Positions 1-10,404 of a DNA stretch of 64,000 bases are shown here, one piece after another. How positions within the stretch are numbered: position 1 is the stretch's first letter; each line of letters begins with the position of its first letter. Source of the DNA: Phenylobacterium sp. (GTDB taxonomy: Bacteria; Pseudomonadota; Alphaproteobacteria; Caulobacterales; Caulobacteraceae); assembly GCF_030679875.1 (NCBI RefSeq), contig NZ_JAUXSP010000021.1, forward strand, positions 62,001 to 126,000, read 5' to 3'. The notes beneath the pieces are model-generated. The model was not told the DNA's origin and searched no databases. It worked only from the letters and a program-made list of their open reading frames with translations. Position numbers and translations under genes: made by a program.

Positions 1-162
1 GTGCTCCTGCGGGCAGTAGCAGTCGGCGTGCCCCGGGTGACCCGGATGGGTCGGCGGGCAGTTCTGATAGCTGGGCTGAGCCGAAGTCGGGTGATACTGC
101 GCGTTGGCCGCGCCGGCCGAGGCCAGGATCGCGATCACCGCCAATGACGCTGTCTTGAGCAT
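1..162 (-). CDS. Secreted Cys/His/Pro-rich small protein (C-terminus beyond window)
   Basis: The first 54 codons of a gene running off the left edge. It starts MLKTASLAVIAILASAG and has a classical Sec signal peptide with likely cleavage after ANA (residue 21). The mature part is rich in Pro, His and Cys (for example NCPPTHPG and CYCP). I chose the ATG at 162 because a GGGGA ribosome-binding sequence lies about 10 bases upstream; an in-frame ATG three codons earlier (171) is less well placed. I do not recognise the family. It is presumably periplasmic or extracellular; the paired Cys residues could form disulfides or bind metal, which is inference only. Two TTAACC motifs lie upstream. Confidence 0.6.
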   Translation of the reverse strand, partial: MLKTASLAVIAILASAGAANAQYHPTSAQPSYQNCPPTHPGHPGHADCYCPQEH

Positions 163-268
163 TATAACCATCCCCAGTTGAGACTATTCAAGGGCTGGCG
201 AACGGCCATCAGCCCCTTACGCTGACGGTTCCCTGTTAGGGCGGATCGAATGGCCTGACAAGGTTCTG

Positions 269-296
269 TTAACCATAGTTCCAGGCAAGGTTAACC
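269..296. promoter_or_regulatory. Two TTAACC half-sites (possible CtrA sites)
   Basis: TTAACCAT at 269-276 and TTAACCAC at 291-298 lie 22 bp apart, two helical turns, upstream of the secreted-protein gene that starts at 162. TTAACCAT is the described half-site motif of the Caulobacterales cell-cycle regulator CtrA. The canonical TTAA-N7-TTAA spacing is not met, so this is only a candidate. Confidence 0.3.
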
Positions 297-369
297 ACTC
301 TGGCCACCTGACGCAGACAGGTTCGCCTCTGAGGCGAGCGGCCCCGCGGCCGCCTTCAACTCTGGCGCG

Positions 370-1260
370 TCATCCGCGGGCTTGTGTCCCCCGGTCAAGG
401 GCCTGAAGAATGTGCTCAATGAGCTGTTCGGCTGCGGCCGGAATTGCGCCGCGTGGGCGCATCAGAGCGATTTCGGCGTCGGCCAGAGGCGGAAGCCCGC
501 TCTCTTCACCTAGGATCACCATGTCAGGAGGCGCCATGTCCCGTGGCAGAACCGTGGCTCCCAGTCCCGCCCGCAGCGCGGCCTGCTGACCGGCGAGGGA
601 GGGGCTTGTATAGGCCGCGCGCCAGCTGCGCCCCCTCGCCTCCAGGGCGGCGATGGCGCGTTTGCGATAGACGCAGGGAGAGGGGGCGAGGACCAGGGGG
701 ATGGGTCCGTCACCCGCCATGGCGCCTGCATCGGCGGCGACCCAGACCAGAGGCTCGCGCCAGACCCGTACGCCCATGTCCGGCCCCAGGGGCTCTCGCT
801 TGACCAGGACAAGGTCAAAGGCCCCGTCTCGCAGCCCCTCCAGCAGGCGGAGCGTCAGATCGCAGGTCACGGTCATGGCCACCTGCGGGTGGGCCCTGGC
901 GAAGGCGCCAAGCACCTCCGGCAGGTACAGGGTGGCGAAGTCCTCCGGGGCGCCCAGCCTGACCTCGCCCGCCAGATCGTCACCGCGCAGACCCGAGACA
1001 ATCTCGTCATTGAGCCGCAGCAGCCGCCTGGCCTGGGGCAGGAGACCCTCGCCGTCAGCAGTCAGCACCACCCTCCGAGGATCGCGGATGAACAGGCTGG
1101 TTCCCAGCGTGGTCTCCAGGCGCCGCAACTGCAGACTCACCGCCGACTGGGTGAGCCCCAGACGTTCGCCGGCGCGGGTGAAGTTCTGGGCCTCAGCTAT
1201 GGCCACAAAGGTGCGCACGAGCCCCAGGTCCAGGGCCTCGAACCGACGGCGTCCTGACAT
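370..1260 (-). CDS. LysR-family transcriptional regulator
   Basis: A 296-residue LysR-type regulator. Residues about 8-67 form the N-terminal winged helix-turn-helix (LGLVRTFVAIAEAQNFTRAG...LTQSAVSLQLRRLE), and a periplasmic-binding-like effector domain fills the rest. Length is normal for the family. The start is the ATG at 1260 (MSGRRRFEALDLG); the open frame continues upstream, but that stretch has no domain character. The N-terminus (LDLGLVRTFVAIAE) resembles regulators of small transport or metabolic genes. No divergent target gene lies next to it; the next gene upstream, a DUF465 protein, points the same way. Target and effector cannot be told from sequence. Confidence 0.9.
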   Translation of the reverse strand: MSGRRRFEALDLGLVRTFVAIAEAQNFTRAGERLGLTQSAVSLQLRRLETTLGTSLFIRDPRRVVLTADGEGLLPQARRLLRLNDEIVSGLRGDDLAGEVRLGAPEDFATLYLPEVLGAFARAHPQVAMTVTCDLTLRLLEGLRDGAFDLVLVKREPLGPDMGVRVWREPLVWVAADAGAMAGDGPIPLVLAPSPCVYRKRAIAALEARGRSWRAAYTSPSLAGQQAALRAGLGATVLPRDMAPPDMVILGEESGLPPLADAEIALMRPRGAIPAAAEQLIEHILQALDRGTQARG

Positions 1261-1307
1261 GATCAACCTACCTCGTCCTGGGCCGTGGGCGGACCCGGGC
1301 GATGGAA

Positions 1308-1332
1308 TGGCCGGGGCGTGGAGCCCCGGCCA
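1308..1332 (-). terminator. GC-rich hairpin after the DUF465 gene
   Basis: Perfect 10-bp arms (TGGCCGGGGC / GCCCCGGCCA) with a 5-base loop, between the end of the DUF465 gene and the start of the LysR gene. No T-run follows on the minus strand, so it may be a weak or Rho-assisted terminator. Confidence 0.4.
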
Positions 1333-1336
1333 CGAC

Positions 1337-1370
1337 CCTAAAATCGTACAGGGGCCTAAAAACGTACAGG
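1337..1370. repeat. Tandem 16-bp direct repeat across a stop codon
   Basis: CCTAAAATCGTACAGG (1337-1352) and CCTAAAAACGTACAGG (1355-1370) differ at one base and have an 18-bp period. The second copy contains the last codons and TAG stop of the DUF465 gene, so the first copy is a duplicate of the gene's 3' end including a second stop. Confidence 0.7.
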
Positions 1371-1538
1371 CGAAAGACCCGCTTCTGCGAGGAACATCTG
1401 GCCCTTCAGGGCCAGCCTGCGACGCTTGAGGTCCTGAAGCCGACGGACGTCCGGCGCCTCGAGGCATTCCTCCCGGCGGATGGCGTTGTCGAGGCGGCGG
1501 TGTTCATTGCGCAGACGGTAAAGACGTATCCGATCCAT
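1356..1538 (-). CDS. DUF465 (YdcH-like) small protein
   Basis: A 60-residue, highly charged, helical protein starting MDRIRLYRLRNEHRRLDNAI and ending in a second basic helix (LQDLKRRRLALKGQM). This is the two-helix antiparallel hairpin layout of the DUF465/YdcH family, whose cellular function is not established. The ATG at 1538 is supported by a GAGGAG ribosome-binding site. It is cytoplasmic with no signal or membrane segment. Its last codons and stop are duplicated just downstream. The family call rests on composition and layout seen by eye. Confidence 0.7.
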   Translation of the reverse strand: MDRIRLYRLRNEHRRLDNAIRREECLEAPDVRRLQDLKRRRLALKGQMFLAEAGLSPVRF

Positions 1539-1884
1539 GTTGGGGCTCCTCGGTAGAAGAGGGCGCGCCCGGCCATGGAGACCGACCTGTCGATTGGGGG
1601 GAGAGAGACCTTCAGACCCTGCTCGCAGCCGGACGCGCCCGCTGCGGTCCGACATCGCGACCCCAATGGTCGCCAGAGGGGCCCGGCCCGCATCGACAAT
1701 CTGGCTGCGGGGCGGGTTCGTGCGCAAGCTAAACCGTCATTCAAAACCGCAATGATCGTGATGAGATCCGAATGCCGTTGGGCGTCGCCTTCCCCGAAAC
1801 TCTGCACCGCCGCGGCTTACCGCGCGCGACTGTTTTCAGGGCCAACCTATCGCCCTGCGACGCGAACCTCGCTAGAACGCCGCC
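1539..1884. other. Non-coding stretch upstream of purL
   Basis: 346 bp between the divergent DUF465 gene and purL. Both promoters should lie here. I see no convincing coding frame, tRNA, terminator or recognised operator. Confidence 0.5.
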
Positions 1885-4083
<2,199 letters not shown>

Positions 4084-4120
4084 GCGGAGCCACTGGTCGG
4101 CCTCCGCGTTGAAGGTCACC

Positions 4121-4936
4121 ATGTCACAGAGTCTCCCCCGCCTCGCCGCCCCCGCCCTCCTGCTCGTCCTGGCCGCCTGCGCCGGCACGCCACAGCAGGG
4201 TCAGTTCCTGTCCTCCTACGAGGGACTCACCCCCCGCACCGACATGGTGCGAGCCGGCGCCCTTGACCGGTCCGACGCCGCCGGCCTGGCCGGGGTCACG
4301 GCCGTGCGTATTGAGCCGGCCGTCTTCGCGCCGCGCGCCGAGGCCGTCGCCTGGATGACGCCCGCCGAGCAGACGGCCATTCTGCGCGAAGTGGACGCTC
4401 AGCTCTGCTTTGAGCTCTCCGAGCGTTTTGAGATCGCCGGCGCAAACGCTTCCCCGGAGCTTCCCCGCGTCCGGGCGGCTGTCACTGAAATCATTCCCAC
4501 CGGCCGCGCCGGGTCGGCGGCGTCAGCCGCCGCCGGCTTCTTCATCCCCGGCCCTATCGGGGTCCGGGTGCCCGGAACCCTCGGGGGCCTGGGGGCGGAG
4601 GCCGAGTTGCTTGACCCTGCCGGTCAGCAGATTTCCGCCATCGTCTGGCGCCGGACGGCGACGGCGATTGGCACCGACAATCCGTCCTTGAGCCGGATCG
4701 GCGACGCCCTGCAGTTCGTCGAGCCCTTTGCCGACGCCGCCGCCGCCGCCATGACGCCCGAGGACCACACCTCGCGCACCATCAGCGCCGAGACCGATCC
4801 CTGCCGGGAGTTCGGCTCCCGCTTCCGGGTCGAGGGCTTCGGCGCCCGGTTCGTCACCGGCCTCTATGTTCCGGAAATGAGCGCCGCCCGCCCCGCAGAG
4901 GCCCTGCCGTCGACGGAGGCGGCGCCACAGCCGTGA
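4121..4936 (+). CDS. Lipoprotein, DUF3313-like
   Basis: 271 residues. The N-terminus MSQSLPRLAAPALLLVLAACAG is a lipoprotein signal with lipobox LAAC (Cys 20), so the mature protein is probably anchored to the outer or inner membrane facing the periplasm. The body contains FLSSYEGLTPR and Gly/Ala-rich segments around residues 125-165, matching the layout of DUF3313 lipoproteins of unknown function. The ATG at 4121 is chosen because it begins the signal peptide; a longer in-frame extension overlaps the end of purL and is not credible. It overlaps the next gene by 4 bp (GTGA), so it is likely co-transcribed with it. Confidence 0.75.
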   Translation: MSQSLPRLAAPALLLVLAACAGTPQQGQFLSSYEGLTPRTDMVRAGALDRSDAAGLAGVTAVRIEPAVFAPRAEAVAWMTPAEQTAILREVDAQLCFELSERFEIAGANASPELPRVRAAVTEIIPTGRAGSAASAAAGFFIPGPIGVRVPGTLGGLGAEAELLDPAGQQISAIVWRRTATAIGTDNPSLSRIGDALQFVEPFADAAAAAMTPEDHTSRTISAETDPCREFGSRFRVEGFGARFVTGLYVPEMSAARPAEALPSTEAAPQP

Positions 4937-5343
4937 CGGCGACATCAAAGCCCACATCGCCCCCGGAGGAGTCAGGCCTGACCGTCTGGTACGACGGCGC
5001 CTGCCCCCTCTGCGCCCAAGAGATCGCGCTGATGCGACGCCTCGATCAGGCGGGACAGGTGCGCTTTGTTGATCTGGAGACCGCGCCGGAAACGCCCCTG
5101 CCGCGGCGGCAGATGCTGGAGCGCTTCCACACCAGCACCGCCGACGGCGCCACCCAGTCGGGCGCAGCCGCCTTCGTCCAGCTCTGGGGACGACTGCCAG
5201 CCCTGCGCGTCCTTGGTCGGATTGGCGCCTGGCCGCCCGTGCTGGCGGTTCTGGAACGGGGCTACCGCCTGTTCCTGCGCCTGCGGCCAAGGCTCCAACG
5301 GCTTGCGCGCCGTTGGGAAACGCCGCGGGAGCCGGCGCCATGA
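4933..5343 (+). CDS. Thiol-disulfide oxidoreductase DCC family protein (DUF393)
   Basis: 136 residues starting at GTG 4933, inside the stop of the preceding lipoprotein gene. The family signature VWYDGACPLCAQEIALM carries the CxxC pair (CPLC) right after the first strand, as in DUF393/DCC thioredoxin-like proteins. The C-terminal half is rich in Arg and Leu. Substrate unknown; redox activity is inferred from the CxxC. Its stop overlaps the next start (ATGA), so lipoprotein, DCC and DUF3429 genes form one coupled run. Confidence 0.85.
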   Translation: MTATSKPTSPPEESGLTVWYDGACPLCAQEIALMRRLDQAGQVRFVDLETAPETPLPRRQMLERFHTSTADGATQSGAAAFVQLWGRLPALRVLGRIGAWPPVLAVLERGYRLFLRLRPRLQRLARRWETPREPAP

Positions 5344-5798
5344 CGGCCGAACAGAAAATTCCCGCCCCGGCCCTGCTGCTCGGTGCGGCGGGCGTTATCC
5401 CCTTCCTCGCCCTGGCCCTGCTGATCGCCCTCGGCGGCGCGGGCGTGCTGGCGCCGGAACAGGCCGAGCGCGTTCTGAGGCTCTACGCCGCCTTGATCCT
5501 GTCCTTCATGGGCGGCGCCCAATGGGGCTTGGCGACTGCGCGGGCAAGCGGACCGTCGGCCCGGGCCCTGGCGGTCAGCGTGCTGCCAGCCCTGTTCGCC
5601 TGGGCGGCCTTCCTGATCCCCAGCGGCCCCGGCCTGCTCGCCCTTTCCGCCGCCTTCCTCGCCCTGATGCTCTATGACCTGTGGACCGTCCGGCGGGGCG
5701 AGGCGCCGGTCTGGTATGGTCGCCTGCGGATCGGCCTGACCCTGGCCGTGGTCGCCTCCCTGCAGGTGGCCCTGGCGACCCGCGGCGGTCTGGCCTGA
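5340..5798 (+). CDS. DUF3429 membrane protein
   Basis: 152 residues with five hydrophobic segments, starting at the ATGA overlap with the DCC gene. The pattern PFLALALLIA...LYAALILSFMGGAQWGLA...LMLYDLW is characteristic of DUF3429 inner-membrane proteins, whose function is unknown. The next gene has its own strong ribosome-binding site, so the coupled unit may end here. Confidence 0.8.
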   Translation: MTAEQKIPAPALLLGAAGVIPFLALALLIALGGAGVLAPEQAERVLRLYAALILSFMGGAQWGLATARASGPSARALAVSVLPALFAWAAFLIPSGPGLLALSAAFLALMLYDLWTVRRGEAPVWYGRLRIGLTLAVVASLQVALATRGGLA

Positions 5799-5874
5799 GG
5801 CGCCCACCCCCATGGCCTGCGCCGCGCGCTCGGGATAAACAGCCCAGGCGTCACCCCAAAAGGAGCTCACAGAC

Positions 5875-6057
5875 ATGGCCGGCCTCAAGGACAAGCGCGG
5901 CTTCATCGACAAGGACCGCCTCGACCTGTCGGAGCGCAAGGCCGTGGAATACTGGATGAAGCGCTGGGGCGTGACCCGCGACCAGATTACCGCGGCCCAC
6001 CGAAAGGTCGGCCGGATGACCAAGGATATCGCGGCAGAACTCGGCAAACGCCGCTGA
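5875..6057 (+). CDS. DUF3606 small protein
   Basis: 60 residues, very charged, with AAGGAG ribosome-binding site 8-14 bases before the ATG. The sequence reads MAGLKDKRGFIDKDRLDLSERKAV... then EYWMKRWGVTRDQI and GRMTKDIAAELGKRR. That is the DUF3606 layout: a disordered basic N-terminus and a short helix-turn-helix-like fold. Such proteins are common in Proteobacteria and have no established role. An imperfect hairpin follows at 6101-6125. Confidence 0.8.
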   Translation: MAGLKDKRGFIDKDRLDLSERKAVEYWMKRWGVTRDQITAAHRKVGRMTKDIAAELGKRR

Positions 6058-6100
6058 GGTAATTTCGACCGTCCGAGGTGGTCGGCCCGCGGCTAGGCCA

Positions 6101-6125
6101 CGCCCTTAAGCCAGAGCTTAAGGCG
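6101..6125. terminator. Inverted repeat in the gap before the TonB receptor
   Basis: CGCCCTTAAGC (6101-6111) and GCTTAAGGCG (6116-6125) can pair with one bulged C and a 4-base loop. It lies 44 bp after the DUF3606 stop and 200 bp before the receptor gene. No T-run follows, so it may be a weak terminator or an operator. Confidence 0.35.
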
Positions 6126-6327
6126 CTCATATAGCTCAGCTTAATTCATGACATCGGCATGACAGGGGTTTGCCATCCTGTGGCTTTTTCGCCTCAGTGC
6201 GGCCAGAATAGCGTGAATTCTTGCCCAAATTTGGCGGCTTTCGGCCGGTTTCGGGCGCCCAGGGGGGTGCGGCCAAAAACCTTCCGTGATCGAAAATGTG
6301 CAACTCCACCCTTCTAGGGACGCACAG

Positions 6328-9300
6328 ATGCCGACCAAGCTTCGCCTCCTCACCACATCCCTTCTGCCCAGCGCCGCGGCCCTCGCCGTCATGGCCGCCC
6401 CCCAGCCCGCCGCCGCTCAGGATGAGGCAGTGGCCGTTGAAGAACTGATCGTCACTGGCTCGCGGATCCGGCTGCAGGACTTTGTCGCCCCCAATCCGGT
6501 GAGCACCCTGACCGGCGAGGCCATCGAGCGCTCGGGCGTGACCAATGTCACGGATCTGATGGAGAACTATCCGGCCCTGGTCGGCTCCACCGACACCCAG
6601 GCGCTCTCCAACGCCGCTGACCGCGGCAGCGTCGGCCTGAATCTGCTGAACCTGCGCAACCTCGGGACCAAGCGCACCCTCGTGCTGGTCGACGGCCGCC
6701 GCCACGTGGCCGGCCAGCCCGGCTCTTCGGCGGTGGACACCAACACCATCCCTGTCGCCCTGATCGAGCGGGTGGAGGTTCTGACCGGCGGGGCCTCGGC
6801 CATCTATGGCGCCGACGGCGTCTCCGGCGTGGTCAACTTCATCACCAAGCGCAACTTCGACGGCTTCGACGCCCGCGCCCAGTATGGCTGGTCCGACCTG
6901 GGCGGCGGCGAGCAGAGCTTCATCAGCGCGCTAGCGGGCCGCAACTTCATGGACGGCCGGGCCAACCTGACCGTCGGCCTGGAATACTCCAACACCGACG
7001 CCCTTGATCCCCGCGACCGGGACTTCTCCCGCGCCGGGTCCCGCGAGACCCTGGTCAACAATCCGGCCGACTACAACGACATCGACCGGACGCCCTGGGG
7101 CGACACCGATCTGGTCTTCGCCCGGGACGGCCGCTACATCGACACCGCCCTGGGCGGCGGGGTCTATACCCGCGCCGGCTTCGATCCCAACACCCTCTCA
7201 GGCGTCAGCTTCGTAGGCGACGGCACGCCCTGGCAGGACGGCCTCTATACCGGCGGCTTTTCGATGCTCGGCGGTTCGGGCACGCCCCTCGACCTCTTCC
7301 AGACCGAGTTGATCCCGGGCCTTGAGCGCTGGACCGGATATGTGGGCGGCATGTTCGAGATTGCGCCGAACCACCGGATGTTCGCCGACTTCAAGTACAA
7401 CAAGGCCAAGACCGACTTCCGTTCGCAGCCGACCTTCGACTACGGGATCTTCGTCCCGATCGACAATCCCTACATGCCCGACACCATCCGCGCCGACGCC
7501 CTGGCGCCGGGCGGCACGGCGGCCCCCGACACCTGGCTGCCCGCCCCCGGCGTGCTGGTGGCCCGGGACAATTTCGACCTCGGCGAGGTTCGCCGGGAGA
7601 TCGAGCGCGAGACCTTCCGCGGCGTGATCGGCTTTGAAGGCGATCTGTCCTCGGCGGTGGCCTACAACGTCTCCTACACCTACGGCCAGACCAAGGAATC
7701 CAACAGCGAGCTGAACAACCGCAACAATCTGCGCTGGTTCGCCGCCATCGACTCCGTGCGCGATCCGAGCTCTGGGCAGATCGTCTGCCGCTCGACCCTC
7801 GATCCGTCGGCCGTGCCGGCCGGCGACCTGTTTGGGACCACGGTCGACGCTGAGGTCTGGAACAACCTCTATGTGGGCGGCGGTCAGGCCGCCGGCTGCG
7901 TGCCGATCAACATCTTCGGCGAAGGCGGCGTCTCGCCTGAGGCACAGGCCTGGATCAACGACGTCGCCACCTCCGAGGCCAAGATCGAGCAGGAGGTGTT
8001 CAGCGCCTACATCACCGGCGACTCCTCCCTCGCCTTCAGCCTGCCGGCCGGCCCGGTGGGCTTCGTGCTCGGGACCGAATACCGCAAGGAAAAGAGCCGC
8101 GAGACCCCGGCCAGTGACGTCCTGCTGGGCGCTGAGCTCGGCTACAATGTGACCTGGCTCGGCCAGGGCGTCGCCGAGAATGGCCAGTTCGAGGTCCACG
8201 AGCTGTTCGGCGAACTGGCCATCCCCATCGTGCGTGACCTGCCCTTCGCGGACTCGATTGACGTCAACCTCGCCTACCGGTTCTCCGACTATTCCACCAT
8301 CGGGACCACCGACACCTGGAACATCGGGGCCCAGTGGCGTCCGGTTGAAGACCTGATGATCCGCGGCAGCCGGGCGCGCGCCGTCCGGGCGCCGAATATC
8401 AGCGAACTGTTCCTGCCCCAGACCCAGACCTTCCGGACCATCACAGATCCCTGTGACACGCGAAACGTTCAGGCCGGCTCGGAATTCCGCGTCGCCAACT
8501 GCACCGCCGACCTCGGCTTCAACCCGGCCGAAGTTGACTTCTTCAATACGACATCGTCCTCCGTGGAAGGCGTCGTCGGGGGCAACCGCGACCTGAACGC
8601 CGAGACCGGCGACACCCAGACGCTGGGCCTTGTCTACACCCCGCGCTTTGCGCCGGGCCTGTCCATGTCGCTGGACTACTACCGGATCACCCTGACCGAC
8701 GCGGTGAACCTGTTCACGGCCAACACCATCATCGAGAGCTGCTACGACCTGGAACAGCCCAACGAGTTCTGCGGCCTGTTCACCCGCGCGCCGGGCAGCC
8801 AGTTCGTCGATTCCTTCCAGGAGTATTCGGTGAACGTCTCCTCCTACGAGACGGCCGGCTTCGACTTCTCGATGCAGTACCTGCTGAACCCCGCCGATTT
8901 TGGGGTCATGCGCGACGTCGGCACCTTCCAGTTCAATCTGGTGGCCAACCGGCTGACCAAGCTGGAGTTCGTCGAGATCGAAGGGGCGGACGCCTCCAGC
9001 GAGCTGGGCTTCGCCGGCGCGCCCAAGTGGCAGGCCAATCTGGACGTCACCTGGGCCTGGAACAACCTGCTGGTAAACTACGGTTTCAACTGGTTCGACG
9101 AGACCAAGCGCTTCACCGACGAGCGGCGCGCGGCCAACCCGAACTATGTGCCGGACGGCTACTGGACCTGGTCCCCGCGGGAGACCCACGACATCCAGGT
9201 GCAATACACCTTCCAGGACCGCTACCAGGCCTATGGCGGAGTGAACAACTTCACCAACCAGCTGCCTGACCGAGGCTCCACCGGGACGGCCAGCACGGGG

Positions 9301-9381
9301 GCTGCGGCCTTCACCGAGGGCGCTTCGCCGGTGGGGCCGATGGGCCGCTACTTCTATGTGGGCATGAAGAGCAGCTTCTAG
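6328..9381 (+). CDS. TonB-dependent outer-membrane receptor
   Basis: 1017 residues. A Sec signal peptide ends near AAAQ (about residue 31), followed by a TonB box (VEELIVTGSRI), a plug domain (about 50-165, including RTLVLVDGRR and GGASAIYGADGVSGVVNF) and a long 22-strand-type barrel ending in Phe (YVGMKSSF). It imports a bulky substrate across the outer membrane using TonB/ExbBD energy. The SRIR plug and the plug sequence class resemble receptors for organic substrates more than classical siderophore receptors, but the ligand is not known. The ATG at 6328 follows AGGGA at 6316-6320 and starts the signal peptide. It is monocistronic, with a terminator right after it. Confidence 0.93.
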   Translation: MPTKLRLLTTSLLPSAAALAVMAAPQPAAAQDEAVAVEELIVTGSRIRLQDFVAPNPVSTLTGEAIERSGVTNVTDLMENYPALVGSTDTQALSNAADRGSVGLNLLNLRNLGTKRTLVLVDGRRHVAGQPGSSAVDTNTIPVALIERVEVLTGGASAIYGADGVSGVVNFITKRNFDGFDARAQYGWSDLGGGEQSFISALAGRNFMDGRANLTVGLEYSNTDALDPRDRDFSRAGSRETLVNNPADYNDIDRTPWGDTDLVFARDGRYIDTALGGGVYTRAGFDPNTLSGVSFVGDGTPWQDGLYTGGFSMLGGSGTPLDLFQTELIPGLERWTGYVGGMFEIAPNHRMFADFKYNKAKTDFRSQPTFDYGIFVPIDNPYMPDTIRADALAPGGTAAPDTWLPAPGVLVARDNFDLGEVRREIERETFRGVIGFEGDLSSAVAYNVSYTYGQTKESNSELNNRNNLRWFAAIDSVRDPSSGQIVCRSTLDPSAVPAGDLFGTTVDAEVWNNLYVGGGQAAGCVPINIFGEGGVSPEAQAWINDVATSEAKIEQEVFSAYITGDSSLAFSLPAGPVGFVLGTEYRKEKSRETPASDVLLGAELGYNVTWLGQGVAENGQFEVHELFGELAIPIVRDLPFADSIDVNLAYRFSDYSTIGTTDTWNIGAQWRPVEDLMIRGSRARAVRAPNISELFLPQTQTFRTITDPCDTRNVQAGSEFRVANCTADLGFNPAEVDFFNTTSSSVEGVVGGNRDLNAETGDTQTLGLVYTPRFAPGLSMSLDYYRITLTDAVNLFTANTIIESCYDLEQPNEFCGLFTRAPGSQFVDSFQEYSVNVSSYETAGFDFSMQYLLNPADFGVMRDVGTFQFNLVANRLTKLEFVEIEGADASSELGFAGAPKWQANLDVTWAWNNLLVNYGFNWFDETKRFTDERRAANPNYVPDGYWTWSPRETHDIQVQYTFQDRYQAYGGVNNFTNQLPDRGSTGTASTGAAAFTEGASPVGPMGRYFYVGMKSSF

Positions 9382-9397
9382 GCTCAGCTATCAAACC

Positions 9398-9430
9398 AAG
9401 AAGGGCGGTCGTATCGGCCGCCCTTCTTTC
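9398..9430 (+). terminator. Terminator after the TonB receptor gene
   Basis: Perfect 11-bp arms, AAGAAGGGCGG (9398-9408) and CCGCCCTTCTT (9418-9428), with a 9-base loop and a short T-rich tail. It lies 17 bp after the receptor stop. Confidence 0.8.
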
Positions 9431-9564
9431 GTTCCACCCAACGAGCATCGCCAGCCTGATCCCGGTCGAACGCCCAAAGCCCGACGTCCGGCGTTTTCTA
9501 CAGCCAAGCTCGAACGCCAGGTCGATCAGAGAGCTTATGTTGGTGGATTGTTTGGGAGGTTGGC

Positions 9565-10320
9565 ATGTTTCGAGCGCAGGCGGTCGGCTGGAGCATTCTG
9601 TTGGGCTTCGCCCTAGGCGGCTTCTTCGACGGAATACTGCTCCATCAGATTCTGCAGTGGCATCATCTGCTGAGCCTCGTTTCTGGCGTGGATCTTCAAG
9701 GGCAGATTCTGTGGGATGGCTACTTCCATGCCTTGATGTACGTCCTGGCCGCCCTGGCCCTCTGGGGGCTTTGGCGAGCGCATCGCAGGGGTGCGGAACT
9801 GCCCGGGCGCGCCGTGGCCGGGGCCCTACTCGCGGGTTTCGGCGGCTGGCACATCGTCGATAGCGTTCTGTCTCACTGGCTGATCGGTATCCATCGGATT
9901 CGGGTTGATAGTTCCAACCCGTTGGCGTGGGATCTCATCTGGTTCGTGGCGTTTGGGCTGGCCCCAGCCGTGCTCGGCTATGTCCTGCTGCGGCGGCGCG
10001 GCGAGCCGGCTGCTAGCATCGCGCGCCCCCGTCTTGGCCTTCTCCTGCTCGTCGGGATAACGGCGGCGGCCGGCGCATGGGCGATGCAGCCTCCACAAGG
10101 TCCGGCGATGACCACCGTGGTCTTTCGAGACAGCGATCCGGCTCGGTTGTTCGCCCTCCTGCAAGCGACCGACGGGCGCCTCGTCTGGTCGGATCGAGAA
10201 ATGAAGGTGGTCGTGCTCGAGATGGCGCCGGAGGCGCGATGGTCGCTCTATCGCCATGGCGCGTTGCTCGTAAGCGGGACGGGAGGGCCCGCAGGCTGCA
10301 TAAACTGGAGCCGCGTCTGA
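9565..10320 (+). CDS. DUF2243 membrane protein with C-terminal soluble extension
   Basis: 251 residues with GGGAGG just before the ATG. The N-terminal part has the DUF2243 hallmark GFFDGILLHQILQWHH, followed by further transmembrane helices up to about residue 180. The conserved Asp and the paired His residues in the first helix suggest metal or haem-related function, but none is proven; family members often sit near cytochrome oxidase assembly genes, which are absent here. The last 65 or so residues (from PAMTTVVFRDSDP) are hydrophilic and look like a separate small domain. Its codon choice is less GC-biased than that of its neighbours, so it may have been acquired. Confidence 0.8.
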   Translation: MFRAQAVGWSILLGFALGGFFDGILLHQILQWHHLLSLVSGVDLQGQILWDGYFHALMYVLAALALWGLWRAHRRGAELPGRAVAGALLAGFGGWHIVDSVLSHWLIGIHRIRVDSSNPLAWDLIWFVAFGLAPAVLGYVLLRRRGEPAASIARPRLGLLLLVGITAAAGAWAMQPPQGPAMTTVVFRDSDPARLFALLQATDGRLVWSDREMKVVVLEMAPEARWSLYRHGALLVSGTGGPAGCINWSRV

Positions 10321-10404
10321 CCAGGCCGTGGGTGCGCGCGAGGCTGGCCTTAGCGTCCGATCTGAGGAATGAGTGGGCCATCTCTTCAGGATGGATTTCC
10401 GCCC

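Noticed and set aside
6106..6121. TTAA-N8-TTAA as a CtrA binding site before the TonB receptor
   Set aside because: The canonical spacing is N7. The two TTAA are better explained as arms of the CTTAAGC hairpin.
7198..9204. Minus-strand open frame of 668 codons inside the TonB receptor gene
   Set aside because: Antisense shadow in high-GC DNA; composition (Val/Gly/His/Asp-rich, no hydrophobic core pattern) is not protein-like and the plus-strand receptor is unambiguous.
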